This document shows positions 8,333 through 18,723 of a DNA stretch of 64,000 nt, piece by piece. The stretch lies in the NCBI RefSeq assembly GCF_004514425.2, contig NZ_MYFN02000005.1, positions 62,001 through 126,000 on the forward strand, in the 5' to 3' direction. The stretch's first letter is position 1. The number at the start of each line of letters is the position of its first letter. The notes under the pieces are model-generated. The model did not search any database and was not told the origin of the DNA. It saw nothing but the letters and a program-made list of their open reading frames with translations. Source of the stretch: Shinella sumterensis. GTDB taxonomy: Bacteria; Pseudomonadota; Alphaproteobacteria; Rhizobiales; Rhizobiaceae. Made by a program: the position numbers and the translations under genes.

Positions 8333-9154
8333 TTAGGCCGCCTCGCGGTTCGTCAGATAGGCGCGTGGTGCGGCCCCCAGCATGCGCCTGAACATGGTGG
8401 TAAAGGCCGGCACGCTTTCATAGCCGGCATCGAGCGCCACCCGCGTCACCGGCTCGCCGGCCGCAAGGCGCGGCAGGCAGGCAAAAAGGCAGGCCTGCTG
8501 GCGCCAGGTCACGAAGCTGACCCCCATCTCCTGCCGGAAGAAGCGCGTGAAGGTGCGCCGGCTCATGTTGAGGCGGCGCGCCCAGTCGTCGATCTTGGCG
8601 GCCGGCGACGGCTGCGCGACGAAATCGCGGCAAAGCCCGGCAAGCCGGCCGCTCGCCGGAAAGGGCAGGCCCAGCCGGCGCTCCTGCAGGCGGCCGATCT
8701 CGTCGAGCAGCAAGGCCATCACCAGCTCGCCCCGCACCCGGTCTTCCGCCACCGCCCCTTTGCGCAGCGCCTCGGCGATGAGCTGGCGGGCAAGATCCGT
8801 CACCTCCAGCACGACGGGCTCGCGCGCCGCCGCGCGTCCCTCGGGCGAATAGATATAGACCGAGCGCATGCTGACATCCGAATACATCTCGACGGAATGC
8901 TCCAGCCCGCGCGGAATGAGCAGGGCGTGGCCCGGCGGGATCATCCAGCGGCCGCGATCCGTCGCGACCAGCACGACGCCGGAGAAGACGCAGAGGAACT
9001 GCGTGCGGCGGTGATGGTGCGGCGGCACGGTATAGCCGCCGGGAACGTCCGTGCTGTGCACCAGAACGTCCTCGTTCGACTGCTCCATGCGGGCAAGGTT
9101 GCGGACATGCTCCTCATGCAGCGTCTTGAGGCGGGATTCCGTGAGTTTTTCCAT
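8333..9154 (-). CDS. AraC-family transcriptional regulator with cupin sensor domain
   Basis: This 273-residue protein has an N-terminal cupin-like domain (the histidine-rich stretch VPPHHHRRTQFL near residue 43 and PPGHALLIPRGLEHSVEMY) and a C-terminal AraC DNA-binding domain with two helix-turn-helix units (KIDDWARRLNMSRRTFTRFFRQEMG and VTRVALDAGYESVPAFTTMFRRMLG). The ATG at 9154 was chosen; an upstream TTG in frame is less likely. It is divergent from the MFS exporter, with 107 bases between the start codons, and probably controls it. The effector is not predictable. Confidence 0.88.
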   Translation of the reverse strand: MEKLTESRLKTLHEEHVRNLARMEQSNEDVLVHSTDVPGGYTVPPHHHRRTQFLCVFSGVVLVATDRGRWMIPPGHALLIPRGLEHSVEMYSDVSMRSVYIYSPEGRAAAREPVVLEVTDLARQLIAEALRKGAVAEDRVRGELVMALLLDEIGRLQERRLGLPFPASGRLAGLCRDFVAQPSPAAKIDDWARRLNMSRRTFTRFFRQEMGVSFVTWRQQACLFACLPRLAAGEPVTRVALDAGYESVPAFTTMFRRMLGAAPRAYLTNREAA

Positions 9155-9261
9155 CTTTGGCCCAATCGCGTAAGAAATGGACCTCAGCACGAAAGCAGGC
9201 CGCAGGCAATACTTGTAATTCAGCAAGAAAAACCTGTCCGGGTCGAAACCTCGAGGAAAAC

Positions 9262-10464
9262 ATGTCGACTGTCGTCCCCGCGGCGCGCAGTAGCGCCGCC
9301 ACCACGTCCTATTCCATCATCATCGCCGTCAGCGCCTGCCACATGCTGAACGACATCATGCAGTCGCTCCTGACGTCGCTCTATCCGCTGCTGAAGGCGA
9401 ACTACGCGCTCGACTTCATGCAGATCGGCTTCCTGACGCTCGCCTTCCAGGTCACGGCCTCGCTGCTGCAGCCGGCCGTCGGCATCGTGACGGACCGCTG
9501 GCCGATGCCCTTCTCGCTGCCGGTCGGCATGGGCAGCACCTTCTGCGGCCTGATCATGCTGGCCTATGCGCACTCCTTCCCCGTGCTGGTCTTCGGCGCC
9601 TGCCTGATCGGCCTCGGCTCGGCGATCTTCCACCCGGAATCCTCGCGTGTCGCGCGCCTCGCCTCGGGCGGTCGCCACGGCCTGGCGCAGTCGATGTTCC
9701 AGGTCGGCGGCAATGCCGGCACGGCCCTCGGCCCGCTGCTCGCCGCCTTCATCGTGCTGCCCTTCGGCCAGTCCAGCGTCGCGTGGTTTTCGGTCGCCGC
9801 CCTGCTCGGCATGACGATCCTGACCTGGGTCGGCAACTGGTATGCCGGCGAGCGCCGCCTGGCGGCCGGTCGGCCCGCCGCCAGCCGCGACCTGCCGCTG
9901 CCGCGCGGCCGCGTGGCCTGGGCGCTCGCCGTCCTCGTCCTCTTGACCACCACGAAGAATGCCTATCTCGCCAGCATCTCGAGCTACTTCACCTTCTACA
10001 CGATCGGCCGTTTCGGTCTCGATGTGCAGCAGGCGCAGCTGATGCTCTTCCTGTTCCTCGGCGCTTCCGCGCTCGGCGTCTTCATGGGCGGGCCGATCGG
10101 CGACCGTTTCGGCACCCGCTTCGTGATCTGGTTCTCGATCCTCGGCGTCATCCCGTTCGCGCTGATGCTGCCCTATGCCAACCTGTTCTGGACGGGCGTT
10201 CTGACGGTGCTGATCGGCCTGATCTTCTCCTCGGCCTTCTCCAACATCGTCGTCTTCGCGCAGGAACTGGTGCCGGGCCGCGTCGGCATGATCGCCGGCG
10301 TCTTCTTCGGCTTCGCCTTCGGCGCGGGCGGGCTGGGTGCGGCCCTGCTCGGCGGCATCGCCGACAGCCACGGCATCAACTTCGTCTACCAGATCTGCTC
10401 GTATCTGCCGCTTCTCGGCATCCTCACGATCTTCCTGCCGCGCCTGCCGTCAAAGCAGCACTGA
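9262..10464 (+). CDS. MFS transporter, fosmidomycin-resistance (Fsr) family
   Basis: The 400-residue protein is a major facilitator with about twelve hydrophobic segments. The N-terminal block with ACHMLNDIMQSLLTSLYPLLK, followed by LDFMQIGFLTLAFQ and GIVTDRWPMP, is typical of the Fsr subfamily, members of which export fosmidomycin and related compounds in E. coli; GSAIFHPESSRVARLASGGRHGLAQS is another hallmark. The ATG at 9264-9266 region follows a GAGGAAAA ribosome site; I use 9262 as the first base of the start codon. The gene is divergent from the AraC regulator and followed by a strong terminator. The natural substrate in this organism is unknown. Confidence 0.88.
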   Translation: MSTVVPAARSSAATTSYSIIIAVSACHMLNDIMQSLLTSLYPLLKANYALDFMQIGFLTLAFQVTASLLQPAVGIVTDRWPMPFSLPVGMGSTFCGLIMLAYAHSFPVLVFGACLIGLGSAIFHPESSRVARLASGGRHGLAQSMFQVGGNAGTALGPLLAAFIVLPFGQSSVAWFSVAALLGMTILTWVGNWYAGERRLAAGRPAASRDLPLPRGRVAWALAVLVLLTTTKNAYLASISSYFTFYTIGRFGLDVQQAQLMLFLFLGASALGVFMGGPIGDRFGTRFVIWFSILGVIPFALMLPYANLFWTGVLTVLIGLIFSSAFSNIVVFAQELVPGRVGMIAGVFFGFAFGAGGLGAALLGGIADSHGINFVYQICSYLPLLGILTIFLPRLPSKQH

Positions 10465-10480
10465 GACCCGCCAGAAATGC

Positions 10481-10512
10481 AAAACGCCCGGCTTCGGCCG
10501 GGCGTTTTGTTC
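10481..10512. terminator. Bidirectional intrinsic terminator
   Basis: The sequence AAAACGCCCGGC-TTCG-GCCGGGCGTTTT is a perfect hairpin with a TTCG loop, A-rich on one side and T-rich on the other. It sits between the convergent MFS gene and the FAD oxidoreductase gene and can serve both. Confidence 0.9.
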
Positions 10513-10522
10513 GTTACATCCT

Positions 10523-11806
10523 CTAAAACCGCGCGCCTGCGAAATGGGCCAGCTGGGCGCCGAGCTCGTAGTACCCCTCCCGCGCGGAGCGGAAGGACTG
10601 CGCCTGCGGATCGGTGACCGGCAGCGGCAGGTCGGCTTCGGCGATGCGGCCGGATACGAGCTCGGCCAGCGTGCGGCCGAAGACGGTGCCCGGCGCGATG
10701 CCGCGGCCGTTATAGCCCGAGAAGCCGACGACGTTGTCAGCCAGCCGGTGGAAGCGCGGCAGGTTGTCGGCGGTCATGCCGATCTTGCCGTACCACTCCG
10801 CCTCGAAGGCGACGTCACCGATGCCGGGAAACAGCTTCCTGAGCGAACGGCGCGCCCATGCCTTGTGGATGCCGAGCCCCGTGCCGCGCAGAGCGCCGAC
10901 GCTGCCGAAAACCAGCCGGCCGCGCTTGTCGAACCGGAAGGAGGACAACACCTCCTTCGTATCCCATGCTCCCTGGCGCTCCGGCAGGATCCTTGCCTGC
11001 ATTTCGGCCGACAGCGGCACCGTGGCGAAATTGAAATAGGGAAGGTGCACGAGTTCCGTGCGCACCACGTTCCAGGGCGAGACGGTATAGGCATTGGTCG
11101 CCACGATCACCCAATCGGCCGTCACGTCGCCGCGCGCCGTCTTCACCGCCCAGCGGGTGCCGTTGCGCTCCGCCCCCGTCACAGGGCTTCCGGTAAACAC
11201 CTGCGCGCCGGCCGCAATGGCGGCGCGGGCAAGGCCGCGGGCATAGGCAAGCGGCTGGATCGTGCCTGCGCGCATGTCGAGAAGGGCGCCGGCATAGGCG
11301 TCGGTGCCGACCTTCGTCGCCGTCTCCGCCGCATCCAGCAGCCGCACGGGCGCGCCCCGGCGGGACCATTGCTCGGCGCGCTGCTTCAGTTCGTCGAGGC
11401 CGGATTGGCCGACGGCGCAATGCAGCGTGCCGGCCGGATTGATCTCGCAGTCGATCCCGTGCTTTTCGACGAGGTCGAAAACGAGGCGCGGCGCGTTGCC
11501 GAGAACATCGAGCAGACGGCTGCCGTAGACATCGCCGAGAACGCCCGGCAGCTCGTCGGGCATCACCCACATGCCGGCATTGACGAGGCCGACATTGCGG
11601 CCCGACCCGCCATAGCCGATCTCCGCGCCTTCCAGCAGGACGACCCGCGTGCCGCGCTCGGCCAGATGGAGCGCTGCGGAAAACCCGGTATAGCCGCCGC
11701 CGACGATGACGACATCCGCTTCGGCCTTTCCGGAGAAGGCGACGGTGTCGGGGGCGGGCGGGGCGGTCATCTCCCAGAGGCCATGGGAGCGCGGATCATT
11801 GAGCAT
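10523..11806 (-). CDS. FAD-dependent amine/imino-acid oxidase (DAO family), candidate L-pipecolate oxidase
   Basis: The 427-residue protein is a D-amino-acid-oxidase-fold flavoenzyme. It has the dinucleotide-binding motif VVIVGGGYTGFSAALHLAERG near residue 35, the ATG-type block IGYGGSGRNVGLVNAGMW typical of the PuuB-like branch, and a C-terminal FAD block VVGFSGYNGRGIAPGTVFGR. Members of this branch oxidise secondary amines, imino acids or gamma-glutamylputrescine. The neighbours are a LysR gene and the aminoadipate genes, so L-pipecolate oxidation to piperideine-6-carboxylate (the AmaA role) is an attractive inference. The ATG at 11806 (MLNDPRSHGLWE) was chosen; a start at 11854 would add 16 unconserved residues. 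A gamma-glutamylputrescine or glycine-type oxidase is the alternative. Confidence 0.75.
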   Translation of the reverse strand: MLNDPRSHGLWEMTAPPAPDTVAFSGKAEADVVIVGGGYTGFSAALHLAERGTRVVLLEGAEIGYGGSGRNVGLVNAGMWVMPDELPGVLGDVYGSRLLDVLGNAPRLVFDLVEKHGIDCEINPAGTLHCAVGQSGLDELKQRAEQWSRRGAPVRLLDAAETATKVGTDAYAGALLDMRAGTIQPLAYARGLARAAIAAGAQVFTGSPVTGAERNGTRWAVKTARGDVTADWVIVATNAYTVSPWNVVRTELVHLPYFNFATVPLSAEMQARILPERQGAWDTKEVLSSFRFDKRGRLVFGSVGALRGTGLGIHKAWARRSLRKLFPGIGDVAFEAEWYGKIGMTADNLPRFHRLADNVVGFSGYNGRGIAPGTVFGRTLAELVSGRIAEADLPLPVTDPQAQSFRSAREGYYELGAQLAHFAGARF

Positions 11807-11922
11807 CGTGGTGTGTCTTTTCACAAGGAGGATTGTCCGCACAGCATCGACCATGCGGCTTTCTCACTAAAGCAAAAATTGCGAACCGGGTCATGCCCCC
11901 GCCGCATGATGCCGGCGGGTTC

Positions 11923-12819
11923 TCAGGCCGGCACCTGCCCGGCGATCCAGGCCCGGAACGCCTGGCTGAGCGGGTTCTCCAGCTTGCCCTCCGGCACGAC
12001 GAGATAGTAGCTGTTCTCCGTCTCCATCGGCCGGTCGAAGACGACGGCGAGGCGTCCGCTCGCAAGCTCCTGCTCTATCAGGTATTTCGGCAGGAGCGCG
12101 AAGCCGAGGCCGGCCACGGCGGATTCGATCACCATCGAGAACTGGTCGAAGCGGTGGCCGCGATAGGCGGTATCGGCCGATCCGCCGTTCAGCTCGAACC
12201 ATTGCGCCCACAGCTTCGGCCGGGTGGCGAGATGCAGCAGCGGCGCCGTTTCCAGATCCTTCGGCTCCGACGGAGCCCAGGACTTCAGGAGATCGGGACT
12301 TGCCGCCGGCAGGATGATCTCGCTGCATAGATAGGAGCAGGAGGCGCGCGCCCAGACGGGCTGGCCGTAATGGATCGCGAGGTCGAAATTCTCCTCGTCG
12401 AAATCGAACGGCGCCGAGCGCGAGGCGATGTTGATGATCGTGCCGGGATGCCGGGCGAGGAAGCCGGGGATGCGCGGCGTCAGCCAGCGGCTGCCGAAGG
12501 TCGGCAGGGTCGCGATGGCGAGGCTGTGTTCCGACGACGCGGACGCCATGGCGCGCAGCATGGTCTCTTCCGTCTGGTGCAGGAGCTTGCGCACCTCCGG
12601 CAGGAAGCGCCGCCCGTCGTCCGACAGCACCACGCGCTGGCGTACACGCTCGAAGAGCAGCACGCCGAGCTGTTCCTCCAGATCCTTGATCTGGCGGCTG
12701 ACGGCGCTCTGGGTGAGGTTCAGCTCGTGCGCGGCCTGCGTGAAGGAGCCATGGCGTGCGGCGCATTCGAACGCCTGCAGCGTGGTGACGTCGGGGATCA
12801 GCCTGCGACTGAGCTTCAT
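11923..12819 (-). CDS. LysR-family transcriptional regulator (GcvA-like)
   Basis: The 298-residue protein has an N-terminal winged helix-turn-helix, with FECAARHGSFTQAAHELNLTQSAVSRQIKDLEE, followed by a periplasmic-binding-like effector domain. The string FECAARHGSFTQAAHELNLT and the IHYG motif near residue 150 place it in the GcvA-like group that regulates amino-acid metabolism. It is divergent from hglS and lies upstream of the FAD oxidase gene on the same strand with a gap of 116 bases, so it probably regulates the lysine degradation genes on both sides. Confidence 0.88.
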   Translation of the reverse strand: MKLSRRLIPDVTTLQAFECAARHGSFTQAAHELNLTQSAVSRQIKDLEEQLGVLLFERVRQRVVLSDDGRRFLPEVRKLLHQTEETMLRAMASASSEHSLAIATLPTFGSRWLTPRIPGFLARHPGTIINIASRSAPFDFDEENFDLAIHYGQPVWARASCSYLCSEIILPAASPDLLKSWAPSEPKDLETAPLLHLATRPKLWAQWFELNGGSADTAYRGHRFDQFSMVIESAVAGLGFALLPKYLIEQELASGRLAVVFDRPMETENSYYLVVPEGKLENPLSQAFRAWIAGQVPA

Positions 12820-12920
12820 TCATTCCTCGCATCAACATAGTCAGAACGGTCGCAATCACTCAAGGAAACGATCCGGTATGATCCGTTTTGAGAATGAACA
12901 GGGCCTCCCACCTTGTACAG

Positions 12921-12972
12921 CAATTCCAGGAAAAGTGTGAAACGGTTTTCCGTCCGGAATCGCGTCAAACAG
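12921..12972. repeat. Rhizobial palindromic repeat in the hglS leader
   Basis: The stretch holds ATTCCAGGAAAAGTGTGAAA next to CGGTTTTCCGTCCGGAAT, an imperfect dyad (GGAAAA facing TTTTCC, ATTCC facing GGAAT). This sequence type recurs in front of many genes in Rhizobium, Agrobacterium and Ensifer. It ends about 15 bases before the hglS start codon. Confidence 0.6.
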
Positions 12973-12987
12973 ATGAGACAACTTCCC

Positions 12988-14385
12988 ATGAAGGCAAATT
13001 CGATCCTTTCCGCCGACAAGATCCGCGCGGATTTCTCCGCCGCGATGTCCGCCATGTACCGCGACGAGGTTCCGGCCTATGGCACGCTGATGGCCCTGGT
13101 CGCCAGGGTCAACGACGAGACGCTCGCCGCCGATCCGCATCTGAAGGATCGCCTGGAGGCGACCGATTCGCTCGACCGCATCTCGGAAGAGCGCCACGGC
13201 GCCATCCGCCTGGGCACGCCGGAAGAGCTTTCCATGATGCGCCGCGTCTTTGCCGTCATGGGCATGTTCCCGGTCGGCTACTACGACCTGTCGACGGCCG
13301 GCGTGCCGGTCCATTCCACCGCCTTCCGCCCGGTCGGCGCGGAGAGCTTGAGCCGCAATCCCTTCCGCGTCTTCACCTCGCTGCTGCGTCTCGACCTGAT
13401 CGCCGATGAAAAGCTCCGCGAAGAGGCCGCCGCCGTTCTGGCCGCGCGCAAGATCTTCACCGACGAAGCCGTCCGGCTGGTCGAAAAGGCCGAGCGTGAC
13501 GGCGGCCTCGATGAAACCGATGCCGCCCGTTTCGTGGCTGAAGTGCTGGAAACCTTCCGCTGGCACGACCATGCCATCGTCAGCACCGACATGTACAAGC
13601 GGCTGCACGACGCGCACCGCCTGATCGCCGACGTCGTCTCCTTCAAGGGCCCGCATATCAACCATCTCACCCCGCGCACGCTCGATATCGACAAGGTGCA
13701 GGCCCGCATGCCGGAAGAGGGCATCGCGCCCAAGGCCATCGTCGAGGGCCCGCCGACCCGCACCTGCCCCATCCTGCTGCGCCAGACCTCGTTCAAGGCG
13801 CTGGAAGAGGCTGTCTCCTTCATAGGCAGCGACGGCAGCTGGCAGAAGGGCTCGCACACCGCCCGCTTCGGCGAGATCGAACAGCGCGGCGTGGCGCTGA
13901 CCCCGAAGGGCCGCGCGCTCTACGACCAGCTTCTGAACGACACGCGCGCCCGCGCGCGCCCGGCCGCCGACGGCTCCAACGCCGCCGAATACGAAGCCGC
14001 CCTTGCCGATGTCTTCAAGGCCTTTCCGGACACCTGGGACGGTATTCGCAAGGCGGGCCTCGGCTATTTCCGCTATTCGCTGACCGAGAAGGGCAAGGCG
14101 TCCTCCGACCGCAGCGCCGACCTCGAAACCGCCATCGAAGCCGGCCTCATCCAGTTCGACCCGATCGTCTACGAAGACTTCCTCCCGGTCAGCGCCGCGG
14201 GCATCTTCCAGTCCAATCTCGGCGACGACGCGACGCAGGATTTCGTCGCAAGCCCCAACCAGGTGATGTTCGAGCGCGATCTGGGCGCCACGGTTCTGGA
14301 CGAATTCGCCCATTATGCCGGCATCCAGCGCGCCTCGCTTGAAATGTGCCTCGGCATCGTCAACATGGCGGCCGCCGCGGAATAA
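12988..14385 (+). CDS. hglS: 2-oxoadipate dioxygenase/decarboxylase
   Basis: HglS (formerly DUF1338, YdcJ family) converts 2-oxoadipate to D-2-hydroxyglutarate with loss of CO2, using non-haem iron. From the ATG at 12988 the protein has 465 residues, the usual size. The active-site residues known in the Pseudomonas putida enzyme are recognisable: H70 and R74 in ERHGAIRLG, H226 in GPHINHLTPR, and a glutamate at about 296 in RFGEIEQRG. The next genes supply the reactions before and after it, which makes the assignment strong. An in-frame ATG at 12973 would add five residues. Its stop overlaps the next start (TAATG), so coupling is expected. Confidence 0.93.
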   Translation: MKANSILSADKIRADFSAAMSAMYRDEVPAYGTLMALVARVNDETLAADPHLKDRLEATDSLDRISEERHGAIRLGTPEELSMMRRVFAVMGMFPVGYYDLSTAGVPVHSTAFRPVGAESLSRNPFRVFTSLLRLDLIADEKLREEAAAVLAARKIFTDEAVRLVEKAERDGGLDETDAARFVAEVLETFRWHDHAIVSTDMYKRLHDAHRLIADVVSFKGPHINHLTPRTLDIDKVQARMPEEGIAPKAIVEGPPTRTCPILLRQTSFKALEEAVSFIGSDGSWQKGSHTARFGEIEQRGVALTPKGRALYDQLLNDTRARARPAADGSNAAEYEAALADVFKAFPDTWDGIRKAGLGYFRYSLTEKGKASSDRSADLETAIEAGLIQFDPIVYEDFLPVSAAGIFQSNLGDDATQDFVASPNQVMFERDLGATVLDEFAHYAGIQRASLEMCLGIVNMAAAAE

Positions 14386-15815
14386 TGGACGCCAGCATGA
14401 TCGAGGCAGGGCATATCGAAGCGCTGAAAAGCCTCGTCGGTGAGAAGGGTCTTCTCACCGCGCCCGCCGACATGGCCGCATACGAGACCGGCGCGCGCTA
14501 TGATAAAGGCCGCGCCGCCTTCGTCGCCCGCCCGGCAACGACTGCCGAGACCTCCGCCGTCGTCGCCTACTGCGTGAAGAACGCCATCGCCCTCGTCCCG
14601 CAATCCGGCAATACCGGCCTCGTCTCCGGCTCGACGCCCGACGACAGCGGCCGTCAGGGCGTTTTGAGCCTCGACCGTCTGACCGCACCCTTCGCGCTCG
14701 ATCGGGTGAACCGCACGATCAAGGCCGGCGCGGGCGTTCGTCTCTCCGACCTCAACGCAAAGCTCGAAGACACCGGCCTGTTCTTCCCCATCGACCTCGG
14801 CGCCGATCCGCGCCTCGGCGGCATGATCGCGACGAACACCGGCGGCTCGCGCTTCCTGCGCTACGGCGACGTGCGCCGCAACACGCTGGGCCTCACCGTC
14901 GTTCTCGCCGATGAGGCCGGCACCGTGCTCGACTTGTCCTCGGACCTGCGCAAGAACAACACCGGCGTGGACTGGAAACAGCTGTTCATCGGCACCTCCG
15001 GCGCCTTCGGCATCATCACGGAATGCGTTCTCAACCTGGAGCCTGCGCCGAAACAATCGGCAACCGCCCTGCTCGTGCCATCCTCGCCCGCTGAGGTCGC
15101 GACGCTGCTGGTGGCCATGGAAGACGCGCTCGGAAGCTACCTCTCGGCTTTCGAGGCCATGTCCGGCAACGCCATCAGCGCCGCGCTCGACCACGTTCCC
15201 TCGCTGCGCAATCCCTTCCAGGGCGGCATCGTGCCCGATTTCGTCATCCTCGCCGAAATCTCCCGCTCGACCCCGCCGCGCGACGGCGAGCAGCCGCTCG
15301 ATGCGGTGTTGGAAGAGGTTCTGGCGGCCATCTGGGAACGCGAGGACGCGCCGCTCGCCGATGCCTTTGTCGGCCCCCCGCACGAGATCTGGGCGCTGCG
15401 CCATGCGCTGTCGGAAGGCGTGAAACATAGCGGGCGATTGATCGCCTTCGATCTGTCCTTCCGCCGGGGTGACATCATGCCCTTCCTTGCCCATATGAAG
15501 GCGGAGATGCCGGATCACTTCGAGGACGTGACGATCTGCGATTTCGGCCATATCGGCGATGGCGGCGTGCACTTCAACCTCGTCGTGGCCAAGGACGACC
15601 CGCGGCTCGCCGATCCCGATTTCGAGATGGACCTGCGCGACTGGGTCTTCACCGTCGCGGTCGAACAATTCGGCGGCAGCTTCAGCGCGGAACACGCCAT
15701 CGGCCGCAAGAACCAGGCCTTCTACGACAAATACACCCCGGACGACCTGCGCAAGCTGGCGGCCGGGCTGAAGACCATCACCTCGCCGGGCCCGCTCGGC
15801 GCCATGACATTCTGA
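14385..15815 (+). CDS. FAD-linked D-2-hydroxyglutarate dehydrogenase
   Basis: The 476-residue protein is a VAO/FAD-binding type 4 dehydrogenase. The FAD pyrophosphate-binding block is seen in VPQSGNTGLVSGSTPDD near residue 80 and in the stretch DLGADPRLGGMIATNTGGSR near residue 140; the C-terminal domain carries CDFGHIGDGGVHFN and EHAIGRKN, which hold the metal and catalytic histidines in this family. It oxidises D-2-hydroxyglutarate, the product of HglS, to 2-oxoglutarate, passing electrons to a quinone or flavoprotein. The overlap with hglS and the pathway logic favour this over lactate or glycolate dehydrogenase. The ATG at 14397 is a possible alternative start. Confidence 0.9.
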   Translation: MDASMIEAGHIEALKSLVGEKGLLTAPADMAAYETGARYDKGRAAFVARPATTAETSAVVAYCVKNAIALVPQSGNTGLVSGSTPDDSGRQGVLSLDRLTAPFALDRVNRTIKAGAGVRLSDLNAKLEDTGLFFPIDLGADPRLGGMIATNTGGSRFLRYGDVRRNTLGLTVVLADEAGTVLDLSSDLRKNNTGVDWKQLFIGTSGAFGIITECVLNLEPAPKQSATALLVPSSPAEVATLLVAMEDALGSYLSAFEAMSGNAISAALDHVPSLRNPFQGGIVPDFVILAEISRSTPPRDGEQPLDAVLEEVLAAIWEREDAPLADAFVGPPHEIWALRHALSEGVKHSGRLIAFDLSFRRGDIMPFLAHMKAEMPDHFEDVTICDFGHIGDGGVHFNLVVAKDDPRLADPDFEMDLRDWVFTVAVEQFGGSFSAEHAIGRKNQAFYDKYTPDDLRKLAAGLKTITSPGPLGAMTF

Positions 15816-15837
15816 GAGACAACAGGGAGATACCCCC

Positions 15838-17361
15838 ATGACGACAGTCGACGTGAAAAAGGAAACCGAAGCCCTTCTCGACAAGCTCGGCGTTGCCCGC
15901 AGCGCCTGGCAGGGTGGCGACATGGCCTCCTTCAGCCCCGTCAGCGGCGAAGAGATCGGCAAGCTGAAGACCGTTTCGGGCGCAGAGACCGACAAGGCCA
16001 TCGACGCCGCCCACGAAGCCTTCAAGGCATGGCGCCTCGTGCCCGCCCCCAAGCGCGGCGAACTCGTGCGCCTGCTCGGTGAAGAGCTGCGCGCCGCCAA
16101 GGCCGATCTCGGCCGCCTCGTTTCCATCGAAGCCGGCAAGATCACCTCGGAAGGCCTCGGCGAAGTGCAGGAAATGATCGACATCTGCGATTTCGCCGTC
16201 GGCCTCTCCCGCCAGCTCTACGGCCTGACGATCGCCACCGAGCGCCCCGGCCACCGCATGATGGAAACCTGGCACCCGCTCGGCGTCGTCGGCATCATCT
16301 CGGCCTTCAACTTCCCGGTCGCCGTCTGGTCGTGGAACGCCGCGCTCGCCCTCGTCGCCGGAAATTCCATCGTCTGGAAGCCCTCCGAAAAGACCCCGCT
16401 GACGGCACTCGCCAGCCAGGCGATCCTCGAGCGTGCGCTGGCCCGTTTCGGCGATGCCCCGGCAAACCTCAGCCAGGTCCTCATCGGCGACCGCGCCATC
16501 GGTGAAGCCCTCGTCGACAATCCCAAGGTCGCGCTCGTCTCGGCCACCGGCTCCACCCGCATGGGCAAGGAAGTCGGCCCGCGTCTCGCCAAGCGTTTCG
16601 CCCGCTCGATCCTCGAGCTCGGCGGCAACAATGCCGGCATCGTCTGCCCGTCCGCCGATCTCGACATGGCGCTGCGCGCGATTGCCTTTGGTGCTATGGG
16701 CACCGCCGGCCAGCGCTGCACGACGCTGCGCCGCCTCTTCGTGCATGACAGCGTCTACGACCAGCTCGTGCCGCGCCTGAAGAAGGCCTATACCAGCGTT
16801 TCCGTCGGCAACCCGCTGGAGACCTCGGCCCTCGTCGGTCCGCTCGTGGATAAGCAGGCCTTCGACAACATGCAGAAGGCGCTGGAAGCGGCCAAGGCCG
16901 AGGGCGGTTCCGTCACCGGCGGCGAGCGCGTCATTGAGGCCGGCAAGGACACGGCCTATTATGTGAAGCCGGCCATCGTAGAAATGCCGAATCAGGCCGG
17001 CCCGGTTCTCGAAGAAACCTTCGCGCCGATCCTCTACGTCATGAAGTATTCCGACTTCGATGCCGTACTGGACGACCACAACGCCGTTTCGGCCGGTCTC
17101 TCCTCGTCGATCTTCACGCTCAACGTCCAGGAAGCCGAGCGCTTCCTGTCCGCCGACGGTTCGGACTGCGGCATCGCAAACGTCAATATCGGCACCTCAG
17201 GCGCGGAAATCGGCGGCGCGTTCGGCGGCGAGAAGGAAACCGGCGGCGGCCGCGAATCCGGCTCCGACGCCTGGAAGGCCTATATGCGCCGCGCCACCAA
17301 CACGGTGAACTACTCGAAGGCCCTGCCGCTCGCCCAGGGCGTCTCGTTTGACATCGAATAA
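15838..17361 (+). CDS. amaB: L-aminoadipate semialdehyde / L-piperidine-6-carboxylate dehydrogenase (ALDH7 family)
   Basis: This 507-residue aldehyde dehydrogenase oxidises L-2-aminoadipate 6-semialdehyde (in equilibrium with piperideine-6-carboxylate) to L-2-aminoadipate. Catalytic residues are visible: C294 in GTAGQRCTTLRR and E260 in LELGGNNAGIV. The blocks GVVGIISAFNFPVAVWSWNAA and SGAEIGGAFGGEKETGGGRE are typical of the ALDH7/antiquitin group rather than of general aldehyde dehydrogenases. It is preceded by a good ribosome site (AGGGAGA) and sits between the D-2-hydroxyglutarate dehydrogenase and the aminotransferase genes. Confidence 0.94.
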   Translation: MTTVDVKKETEALLDKLGVARSAWQGGDMASFSPVSGEEIGKLKTVSGAETDKAIDAAHEAFKAWRLVPAPKRGELVRLLGEELRAAKADLGRLVSIEAGKITSEGLGEVQEMIDICDFAVGLSRQLYGLTIATERPGHRMMETWHPLGVVGIISAFNFPVAVWSWNAALALVAGNSIVWKPSEKTPLTALASQAILERALARFGDAPANLSQVLIGDRAIGEALVDNPKVALVSATGSTRMGKEVGPRLAKRFARSILELGGNNAGIVCPSADLDMALRAIAFGAMGTAGQRCTTLRRLFVHDSVYDQLVPRLKKAYTSVSVGNPLETSALVGPLVDKQAFDNMQKALEAAKAEGGSVTGGERVIEAGKDTAYYVKPAIVEMPNQAGPVLEETFAPILYVMKYSDFDAVLDDHNAVSAGLSSSIFTLNVQEAERFLSADGSDCGIANVNIGTSGAEIGGAFGGEKETGGGRESGSDAWKAYMRRATNTVNYSKALPLAQGVSFDIE

Positions 17362-17377
17362 GGGCGATATCGAGTAA

Positions 17378-18616
<1,239 letters not shown>

Positions 18617-18637
18617 GCGGCAGGAAATCGGCAAAAG

Positions 18638-18668
18638 AAAAGGGGCCTCGAAAAAGGCCCCATTTTTA
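18638..18668 (+). terminator. Intrinsic terminator after the lysine operon
   Basis: GGGGCCT and AGGCCCC form a stem around a short A-rich loop, followed by ATTTTTAT on the plus strand. It lies 26 bases after the aminotransferase stop. Confidence 0.85.
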
Positions 18669-18723
18669 TGTGTCCGCGCCTTTGCGGCGTTCTTCTCTTC
18701 CCCGCGGCGGAGCCACGATCGTG

